Assembly (NCBI GenBank): GCA_016928125.1 | Contig: JAFGLK010000527.1 | Coordinates: 1 to 7,752 of the forward strand | Origin: Anaerolineae bacterium | GTDB taxonomy: Bacteria; Chloroflexota; Anaerolineae; UBA1429 | Direction of reading: 5' to 3' | DNA: 7,752 bases | Part shown: positions 1 through 6,394 of the stretch, in pieces | How the letters are laid out: the number at the start of each line of letters is the position of its first letter | How positions within the stretch are numbered: position 1 is the stretch's first letter | Notes under the pieces: generated by a model | Told to the model about the DNA's origin: nothing | Seen by the model: the letters and a program-made list of their open reading frames with translations, nothing else | Databases searched by the model: none | Position numbers and translations under genes: made by a program

Positions 1-940
1 TCAGGCCCATGCACAGGAACTTGCTCATCACGTTGGCGATGTTGGTCACCAGGCCGGTGGCGGCGTTGTGACGGTGCAGATCCGTACCCATCGAATCCGG
101 CAGGAAGCCCTGGGCCGCCGCCGGCACGGCATTCCGGAACCAGAAACTCCCCGCGCCATGCCCCACGTCAAAGATGACGCCCCGCCGACGCGCCTGCTCG
201 TAGACGGGGTTGAGCACCCCGTTCTCGTCCAGAACCGGGAACTGCTGGGCGAATACATGGGTGTGGATATCGCCAGGTCGCAGCTTGTGGAGAATCAGAT
301 CGCGGTAGCTGCGCTCGGGCGGGCGCGGCCAAAAGTCGACCATCACCGGCTTCTGGCAGATGTCGCCGGCCTGCACCGCACGCTCGACATTGTCCCAGGG
401 GGCATGCTGCGCATCCCAGGGCTTCCAGGTCCAGTAGTGGGCGCACTTGATGCCCACGATCAGGTCGGGGTAGGCCAGGGCGGTATAGCCAGCCGCCACC
501 GGGTCCATGTGGCTCACGTCCTGCTCCCAGTCGCCGCTCATCCCCAGGTCCACCACATTGAGGTAGGCCAGCACCCGCGTCTTGGACGCCTCGATCACCC
601 GGGCCTTGAAATCGGCGAAATTCGCGGCGCCCGAGGTGCCCGCGTCGACCATCGTGGTGACGCCTGACGAGAAGCTCTGGCCGTCGGCCACCACGCCAAA
701 CTCTCCACACCAATGGGGATAGACATGCACATGAAGGTCGATCAGCCCGGGCGTCACATAGTGGCCCGACACGTCCACCACTTTGGCGGCCTGGGCGGGG
801 GCGATGTCGCGCTCTACAGCCGCGATGCGCCCGGCGTTGACCGCTACATCCATGGGCTTGGAGATGCCCGCCTTGGGGTCGATTACATGACCGCCTTTGA
901 GCAACAGGTCATAGCGCGGCGAAGGAGTATTCTCGTTCAT
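1..940 (-). CDS. Amidohydrolase/deacetylase-family metallohydrolase, C-terminus beyond left edge
   Basis: Partial gene: 313 codons are open from the ATG at 940 to the window edge with no stop. The N-terminus has the small beta-sandwich start of amidohydrolases (LLLKGGHVIDP, residues 12-22), then the metal-binding HxH motif in PGLIDLHVHVY (His70, His72). Lys165 in IVGIKCAHYW is a likely bridging, possibly carboxylated lysine. Further candidate metal or active-site residues are His226/His228 (GDIHTHVF), His261 (FDVGHGAGSF) and Asp287 in GTDLHRHN. This motif order fits the dihydroorotase-like amidohydrolase/deacetylase group, cytosolic hydrolases of cyclic amides or N-acyl compounds; the substrate cannot be read from sequence. 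The start is supported by GGGAGG 8 bases upstream. It lies downstream of, and in the same direction as, the URO-D-like gene, but the 162-base gap allows a separate promoter. Family call is firm, exact function unknown. Confidence 0.85.
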   Translation of the reverse strand, partial: MNENTPSPRYDLLLKGGHVIDPKAGISKPMDVAVNAGRIAAVERDIAPAQAAKVVDVSGHYVTPGLIDLHVHVYPHWCGEFGVVADGQSFSSGVTTMVDAGTSGAANFADFKARVIEASKTRVLAYLNVVDLGMSGDWEQDVSHMDPVAAGYTALAYPDLIVGIKCAHYWTWKPWDAQHAPWDNVERAVQAGDICQKPVMVDFWPRPPERSYRDLILHKLRPGDIHTHVFAQQFPVLDENGVLNPVYEQARRRGVIFDVGHGAGSFWFRNAVPAAAQGFLPDSMGTDLHRHNAATGLVTNIANVMSKFLCMGL

Positions 941-964
941 TCAGCACCCTCCCTAGAGTATAGT

Positions 965-988
965 GGGCAGCCGAGCGCGCCGCTGCCC
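965..988 (-). repeat. Perfect 7-bp inverted repeat in the leader of the amidohydrolase gene
   Basis: GGGCAGC (965-971) and GCTGCCC (982-988) are perfect reverse complements around a 10-base loop. The repeat sits between the candidate promoter and the GGGAGG ribosome site of the minus-strand amidohydrolase gene, so it could fold in the leader RNA or act as a DNA operator. No U-run follows on either strand, so it does not look like an intrinsic terminator. Confidence 0.5.
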
Positions 989-1003
989 GGCTCAAACGCG
1001 CAG

Positions 1004-1032
1004 AGCATAAGTCAGGCGCCGCCCGGCGTCAA
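1004..1032 (-). promoter_or_regulatory. Candidate sigma-70-type promoter for the amidohydrolase gene
   Basis: Read on the minus strand, TTGACG (1032-1027) is followed after exactly 17 bases by TATGCT (1009-1004). The -35 box matches consensus at 5 of 6 bases and the -10 at 4 of 6. Predicted transcription would begin near 997, giving a leader of about 57 bases before the ATG at 940. Inferred from spacing and consensus only. Confidence 0.4.
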
Positions 1033-1102
1033 GGCCAGGGCCGAGCCTGATGGTGCGTTTTCGCGCCGCGATCACCGACGGCCCGACCGTTGCGCCTGAG
1101 GC

Positions 1103-2095
1103 CTAGCGCGCGTCATCAACGACCGTACGCGCTGTGTGAATGTTGCTGGTGGGGGCCACCGCCGGCGTCACGCAGCCGGTGCCCAGGATAAAGCGCACGC
1201 CTCGTGTCTGCTCAATCGCATCCTGGGCTTCGGCCACAATATCCTCAGGGTCGCCGCGCGCCATGGTCTCCCACTGGCGCAGGCCTCCGCAGACCGCGCC
1301 CGGGAAGCGGGTAAGCGCCTCAGCCAAGGAGGGCGGCGTCTCGCGATCGTGCCAGTTGACTACCTGCACCGGATAGTCGGCCAGCAGATCGAACATGACA
1401 TCGCTGCCGTGCAGATGGAGCAGATTGAACCAGGCGCCCTCGGCGGCCTCGAGCACGCGCCGGTCGTACGGGAGGCCGTAGGTCTGATACTCGCTCTCCG
1501 AGAGCAAGCCATATTGTGCGTGCTGCACGGCCAAGAAGATGCCTGCCGCCCCGGTCGTCATCACCTGCCGCACCAGGCCCACACAGCTCTCGGTCAGGAT
1601 CTCCAGCCCCTGCCTGAACAGCTCGGGATGTCGGCGCATGTGCACCAGCATGAGGCTTTCGCCGGCCAGGTACTTGGCCATCGAGAGAGGATTGAAGATC
1701 GTCTGGATAAAGGGCGCCTCTTCGCCCAGCTCGTCTCCGATCAATCGCAGACAGCGGATCTGGCGCGCATAGGCGCCACGATCAGGGTTCAGGATCGGCA
1801 GGCGTGCCCAGTCGTCTGGCGCCGTGATCACATGATGGCGATACTCACGCGTCCCCTCGGTGTTGCCCACCAGTTCCGTCCGCACGCCCCAATCCCACAC
1901 GGAATAGTCGCTGCTGGGCGTGACCTTCATGAAATCGAAATCATAGCGACGTTGAAAAGCGACCTGCGCCCGCGCCAGATCCTCGGCGCGCTGATCATCT
2001 CCGGGCCAGTGGCGCCACAACGCCACGGCGGGCCGATCGACGCCCTCGCCGCGGAAGGTGGCCATCAGACGCTCGCGCTTGGTCATGCTTGCCAT
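1103..2095 (-). CDS. Uroporphyrinogen decarboxylase-superfamily protein (not HemE), possible corrinoid-type methyltransferase
   Basis: 330-residue cytosolic protein of the URO-D fold. The start opens MASMTKRERLMATFRGEGVDRPAVALW, matching the (K)RERxxAxxxGExxDRxP opening of this superfamily. The arginine-rich substrate motif of true HemE (RxxPxWxMRQAGR) is missing, so heme synthesis is unlikely. In MtaA/MtbA-type methyltransferases a HxC...C set binds zinc; here the matching places read LLHLHGSD (His227, His229) and GTGCVTP (Cys308), so the first cysteine appears replaced by histidine. His249 (NWHD) is another candidate ligand. The C-terminal GTGCVTPAVAPTSNI is the usual PGCxxPxxTPxENI-like end. 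An earlier in-frame ATG at 2128 exists, but GGGAGG lies 6 bases before the ATG at 2095, so the shorter start is chosen. It is divergent from the ATPase operon, and the neighbouring amidohydrolase suggests a catabolic or one-carbon role, which is inference only. Confidence 0.8.
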   Translation of the reverse strand: MASMTKRERLMATFRGEGVDRPAVALWRHWPGDDQRAEDLARAQVAFQRRYDFDFMKVTPSSDYSVWDWGVRTELVGNTEGTREYRHHVITAPDDWARLPILNPDRGAYARQIRCLRLIGDELGEEAPFIQTIFNPLSMAKYLAGESLMLVHMRRHPELFRQGLEILTESCVGLVRQVMTTGAAGIFLAVQHAQYGLLSESEYQTYGLPYDRRVLEAAEGAWFNLLHLHGSDVMFDLLADYPVQVVNWHDRETPPSLAEALTRFPGAVCGGLRQWETMARGDPEDIVAEAQDAIEQTRGVRFILGTGCVTPAVAPTSNIHTARTVVDDAR

Positions 2096-2101
2096 GATTT
2101 G

Positions 2102-2107
2102 CCTCCC
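2102..2107 (-). promoter_or_regulatory. Ribosome binding site that decides the URO-D-like start
   Basis: On the minus strand GGGAGG ends 6 bases before the ATG at 2095. The earlier in-frame ATG at 2128 has no comparable site in front, so translation most likely begins at 2095 rather than 11 codons upstream. Confidence 0.75.
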
Positions 2108-2152
2108 TATCTTCTGCTCCTGAGTCATATAGCATTGTCAACGCTGATCACC

Positions 2153-2181
2153 ATTCTAGGTCTTGAACCGGCGCTAAGCAA
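2153..2181 (-). promoter_or_regulatory. Candidate promoter for the URO-D-like gene
   Basis: On the minus strand TTGCTT (2181-2176) and TAGAAT (2158-2153) are separated by 17 bases. The -10 matches consensus at 5 of 6 bases; the -35 is weaker, matching only TTG. The predicted start near 2146 leaves a leader of about 50 bases before the ATG at 2095. It stands back to back with the atp promoter. Confidence 0.35.
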
Positions 2182-2196
2182 GTGTAGAGAAAGCCT

Positions 2197-2206
2197 AGGG
2201 CGCCCT
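2197..2206. promoter_or_regulatory. Perfect 10-bp palindrome between divergent promoters (candidate operator)
   Basis: AGGGCGCCCT is its own reverse complement. It lies in the 29 bases between the two predicted -35 boxes (2176-2181 minus strand and 2211-2216 plus strand). That is where a dimeric regulator could act on both transcripts. Position and symmetry are seen; the operator role is inferred, and in GC-rich DNA a 10-bp palindrome may be chance. Confidence 0.3.
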
Positions 2207-2210
2207 CTGT

Positions 2211-2239
2211 TTGGCAACTGTCCCGAAATCGGCTATCAT
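2211..2239 (+). promoter_or_regulatory. Predicted sigma-70-type promoter of the atp operon
   Basis: TTGGCA (2211-2216) and TATCAT (2234-2239) each match consensus at 5 of 6 bases and are separated by exactly 17 bases. Transcription would begin near 2246, leaving a leader of roughly 67 bases before the atpD GTG. It is the best promoter match I see ahead of the operon. Confidence 0.55.
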
Positions 2240-2240
2240 A

Positions 2241-2261
2241 GGCGGCGCTAGCGGCGCCGTC
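2241..2261 (+). repeat. GC-rich hairpin at the predicted 5' end of the atp transcript
   Basis: GGCGGCGC (2241-2248) can pair with GCGCCGTC (2254-2261) across the 5-base loop TAGCG, giving seven Watson-Crick pairs and one G-U pair. It overlaps the predicted transcription start, so it could stabilise the 5' end of the mRNA or be a DNA site for a regulator. No U-run follows. Confidence 0.45.
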
Positions 2262-2276
2262 GCCCAAGGTCGATAG

Positions 2277-4080
<1,804 letters not shown>

Positions 4081-4084
<4 letters not shown>

Positions 4085-4383
4085 GCGGAATGCTGAGGCT
4101 GTTGCTTTGGCTTCTCCTTGGCGCAGCAGCCGGTGCTCTGCATTTGCTGCTGCTCAAGGGGAGTGTGAGGCGCGCCAGCCTGTTGCCTGCACAAAAGGCC
4201 AAGGGGGCCATCTTGCGCGGCTTACCCCTGCGCATGCTCCTTTGGGTGCCGTTTCTCGTCCCGGCAGCCCGCTCCGGGGGCATGGCCTGTGGGAGCCTCC
4301 TGGTTGGATCTTGGCTCGTCCGGCTGGCCGCCCTGTGGCTCGGCGGGCTCGGCCATCGCGTGACCCCAGTATCTGGGGACTAG
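4081..4383 (+). CDS. atpR: N-ATPase accessory membrane subunit AtpR
   Basis: 100-residue, strongly hydrophobic protein with three likely membrane helices (about 4-25, 44-63 and 67-90) and arginines inside or at the edge of helices (Arg51 in LPLRMLLW, Arg81 in SWLVRLAALW). Small size, three helices, membrane arginines and position between epsilon and subunit a match AtpR, a subunit found only in N-ATPase operons and proposed to meet the carboxylates of subunit c, perhaps during ring assembly; that role is not proven. ATG at 4081 overlaps the atpC stop (ATGA). The usual partner gene atpQ is absent. The alternative, a diverged AtpQ/AtpI-like protein with two helices, fits less well. Confidence 0.78.
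4364..4378 (+). repeat. Tight hairpin at the atpR end, just before the atpB ribosome site
   Basis: CCCCAG (4364-4369) pairs perfectly with CTGGGG (4373-4378) over a 3-base TAT loop. It covers the last atpR codons and ends four bases before the AGGGAAAAG ribosome site of atpB. No U-run follows, so termination is unlikely; a role in mRNA processing or in damping coupling between atpR and atpB is possible. Confidence 0.45.
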
Positions 4384-4394
4384 GGAAAAGTGAC

Positions 4395-5084
4395 ATGGAC
4401 ATTCAGAGTGTGTTTCCACAGACGGTATTCGAGATCGCCGGCGTCGGCATCAAAGATACCGTTCTGCACACCTGGATCGTCTGTGCGATATTGATCGCTC
4501 TGGCGTTCTGGGCCCGCCGCAAATACCGTCTCTGGGAACCTGCCAAATGGCAACTCGCTATCGAAACTGCAGTGGACTATGTATCGAATCTGATCGTCGA
4601 CACAACAGGCCGATCGGTGCCCAGCGCGGTACCCTATCTCACGACCATGATCAGCTTCATCACCTTGGCCAACCTCCTGGGTCTCGTGCCCCTATTCAGA
4701 GCCCCCACGCGGGACCTCAATACGACCCTGGCGCTTTCACTCATCTCGCTGGGATCGGTCCAGGTGTACGGCATCCAGAAGCGAGGCCTGCTGGGCCATC
4801 TCAAGAGCTTTGCGGAACCCGTTTTTGTGATCTTGCCCCTCAACCTCTTGGGTATTTTCAGCCGGACGTTGTCGATGGCATTGCGTCTCTTCGGCAACGT
4901 GGTCGCCGGCGAGATCATCGCGGCGGTGATGTTCAAACTCGTGCCGGTGTTGGTGCCGCTGCCATTCAACTTGCTCGGTATGATCACGGGGGTGCTTCAG
5001 GCTCTCGTGTTTACTGTGCTGACGTTGGTCTATGTCGTGGATGCTGTCGCGGCGGAGGACGAGATGTCCACCGCCAGCCGTTGA
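4395..5084 (+). CDS. atpB: N-type ATPase subunit a (ion channel)
   Basis: 229-residue integral membrane stator subunit that carries ions to and from the c-ring. The essential arginine is Arg164 in SMALRLFGNVVAGE (the counterpart of E. coli Arg210), with Glu173 nine residues later. Gln202 in GVLQALVFTVLTLVYV matches the conserved glutamine of the last helix. The PTRDLNTTLALSL segment (104-116) is the usual PTxDxNxTxALAL motif. Several hydrophobic spans are clear (about 23-40, 82-100, 112-124, 141-158, 164-185, 190-217). It is shorter than the 271 residues of E. coli subunit a, as N-ATPase a subunits tend to be. An AGGG site lies 9 bases before the ATG at 4395. The frame is open upstream, but that part overlaps atpC and atpR and is not coding. 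It is followed by a 55-base gap and atpE. Confidence 0.95.
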   Translation: MDIQSVFPQTVFEIAGVGIKDTVLHTWIVCAILIALAFWARRKYRLWEPAKWQLAIETAVDYVSNLIVDTTGRSVPSAVPYLTTMISFITLANLLGLVPLFRAPTRDLNTTLALSLISLGSVQVYGIQKRGLLGHLKSFAEPVFVILPLNLLGIFSRTLSMALRLFGNVVAGEIIAAVMFKLVPVLVPLPFNLLGMITGVLQALVFTVLTLVYVVDAVAAEDEMSTASR

Positions 5085-5122
5085 GCTGTGAGTGTACCCC
5101 ATCCTGAGGCGGTTACCATAAC

Positions 5123-5128
5123 AAGGAG
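5123..5128 (+). promoter_or_regulatory. Ribosome binding site of atpE
   Basis: AAGGAG stands 11 bases before the atpE ATG, within the longest gap inside the operon (5085-5139). A near-consensus site in its own leader fits the need for many copies of subunit c per complex. Confidence 0.5.
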
Positions 5129-5139
5129 CGTGTAGGTCA

Positions 5140-5412
5140 ATGCAACCAGACCAGATTCTCGAGTTCTCGATCGTTACCACCATCGTCGTGGCCGTGGCCA
5201 TTGTGCTGGGCACCATCACAGCGGCTCTCATGGAAGGTCGCGCCGTGGTGCGTGCCTTTGACAACATGGCGCGCCAACCGAGCGTGGCGGATCGCATCCG
5301 CGGCCTGCTCTTCGTGGTGCTCGCCATCCTCGAATCCACGGCCATCTATGTGCTCTTGATCTGCCTGATTCTGCTCTTCGCGAATCCCTTTGCCGGCCTC
5401 TTTGGATTCTAG
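5140..5412 (+). CDS. atpE: N-type ATPase subunit c (rotor ring), two-carboxylate ion site
   Basis: 90-residue hairpin of two membrane helices (about 10-37 and 53-82) joined by the polar loop with ARQP (44-47). Many copies form the rotor ring. In helix 2 the ion site reads LESTAIY: Glu65, Ser66, Thr67 and Tyr70, the same numbering and residues as the sodium-binding c subunit of Ilyobacter tartaricus. In helix 1 the position of its Gln32 is Glu32 (LMEGRA), giving two carboxylates, as known for Fusobacterium and for N-ATPases. Helix 1 has lost most of the GxGxGxGxG pattern (A18, A20, V22, G24, I26, A28), which in other species goes with larger rings. Ion choice, Na+ or H+, cannot be settled by sequence: the ligand set favours Na+, but a related N-ATPase ring with two carboxylates was reported to be proton-specific. 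Confidence 0.96.
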   Translation: MQPDQILEFSIVTTIVVAVAIVLGTITAALMEGRAVVRAFDNMARQPSVADRIRGLLFVVLAILESTAIYVLLICLILLFANPFAGLFGF

Positions 5413-5423
5413 GGGGAAGGCCG

Positions 5424-6206
5424 ATGCTCCAACTCGATGCCGCGACGCTGATTTTCCAGATCATCAACTTTCTGGTGTTGCTCTGGGCTCTGAACAAGCT
5501 CGTCTTCGGGCCTCTCATGAGCCGAATCAGCGCCCGAGGCGAGACCATCAGCGAGACCCTGCAGAATGCGCGCGACCAGGAGGCCGAGGCCAACCGCCTC
5601 AGGGCCGAATGGGACGAGAAAACGCGCCTCCTGGAGGAGCAGAAGGAGGACATTCTGCATGAGGCTCGCGCAGAGGCCAATCGGCAGAGCGCCGAACTTC
5701 TCGAAGAGGCCCGCATTCGTCTTGACCGTCTCACTGAGGAGATGCGCATCGAGCTCAATCGGCAACGTCACGAGATCGTGGTCCGTCACTATGATGAGGT
5801 CCTGGATACGATTCTGGCCCTATCGGGCAATGTGGTCCAATCCGTGACCACCCGACGCACACACGACGATCTGGTCACGAACTTTGCCGCGAGCATCTAT
5901 CAGACCCCGCAGGCGGATGTTGAGGAGTATCGACGCCTGATGGCCGGCCGCGTGCCGACCGCCTTTGTGACGACGCCAGTAGCGCTCACGGCAGATCAGA
6001 CCAAGACCCTCTCTGACACGCTTTCCTCCCTGATTGACCGGCGCGTGGAACTTCAAGTGTCCATCGACCCATCGCTGATCGCGGGCATCCAGGTGCGCCT
6101 GGCCGACAAACTGATCGACAACACTATCCAACAACAGCTTGAGCGCATCCGCGAGCGTGTGCGCTCGGATCTGGTTGCGCGGCTGGGAGCAGACAGCCAA
6201 ATATGA
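5424..6206 (+). CDS. atpF: N-type ATPase subunit b fused to a delta-like domain (peripheral stalk)
   Basis: 260-residue stator subunit, well over the roughly 160 residues of an ordinary b. Residues 8-30 form the membrane anchor ([21 protein letters not shown]). Residues 35-125 are a long charged coiled coil rich in Glu, Arg and Ala. The C-terminal part (about 130-260) resembles subunit delta: the segment 214-244 ([21 protein letters not shown], then [15 protein letters not shown]) matches the delta C-terminal signature in which a DPxLIGG stretch leads into a variable-strand and Leu-Arg helix. No separate atpH is present, so this protein likely supplies both the stalk and the clamp on top of alpha/beta, as in other N-ATPases. 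GGGGAAGG lies just upstream of the ATG at 5424, eleven bases after atpE. Its stop overlaps the atpA start (ATGA). Confidence 0.92.
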   Translation: MLQLDAATLIFQIINFLVLLWALNKLVFGPLMSRISARGETISETLQNARDQEAEANRLRAEWDEKTRLLEEQKEDILHEARAEANRQSAELLEEARIRLDRLTEEMRIELNRQRHEIVVRHYDEVLDTILALSGNVVQSVTTRRTHDDLVTNFAASIYQTPQADVEEYRRLMAGRVPTAFVTTPVALTADQTKTLSDTLSSLIDRRVELQVSIDPSLIAGIQVRLADKLIDNTIQQQLERIRERVRSDLVARLGADSQI

Positions 6207-6394
6207 GCGACGCCCCTTTCAATCCGCTGGATGATGATGGTCACCTGGAGCCCGAGTTCCACTCTGAGCTTGACGCCGAACGGGGCTCAGGGCCTTATCG
6301 CAATCAGGCCTCAGAAGATGATGCCTCGGCCCAGGATCAAGCCACCGGCGATGCTTCTTCTGAAGAAGAGCCCGTCACAGACGATCTGCTCCTG
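6203..6394 (+). other. Acidic, probably disordered head of alpha (residues 1-64)
   Basis: The first 64 codons of atpA encode 19 acidic residues and only two arginines, with many Ser, Ala, Gln and Gly and stretches such as [10 protein letters not shown] and SSEEEP. There is no signal peptide or membrane helix. Such composition suggests a flexible tail at the top of the ATPase head. No counterpart is known to me in usual alpha subunits. Confidence 0.65.

Larger units (their letters stand above)
941..1102. other. Intergenic region between the two minus-strand genes
   Basis: This 162-base GC-rich stretch separates the stop of the URO-D-like gene from the start of the amidohydrolase gene. It contains the candidate promoter (1004-1032), the inverted repeat (965-988) and the ribosome site CCTCCC on the plus strand (949-954), which reads GGGAGG on the minus strand. 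I see no small gene and no convincing terminator for the URO-D-like gene. Confidence 0.6.

Noticed and set aside
68..1099. Two plus-strand open frames (68-667 and 713-1099)
   Set aside because: Both are largely antisense to the amidohydrolase gene, whose minus-strand translation has intact HxH and other family motifs.
1103..2095. Calling the URO-D-family protein HemE
   Set aside because: The RxxPxWxMRQAGR substrate-binding motif of true uroporphyrinogen decarboxylase is absent.
2096..2128. Start of the URO-D-like gene at 2128
   Set aside because: The GGGAGG site 6 bases before 2095 and the family-typical start of the shorter form favour 2095.
2136..2141. Perfect TTGACA on the minus strand as a -35 box
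   Set aside because: No -10-like hexamer lies 16-18 bases downstream; the sequence at that distance reads AGCAGA.
1136..2251. Long open frame on the plus strand (371 codons) opposite the URO-D-like gene
   Set aside because: Its translation is rich in His, Arg and Gln with no recognisable motif, and it is the antisense of a clear URO-D-family gene; high GC keeps antisense frames open.
4364..4378. Intrinsic terminator after atpR
   Set aside because: The stem has no following U-run and the ATPase genes continue immediately downstream.
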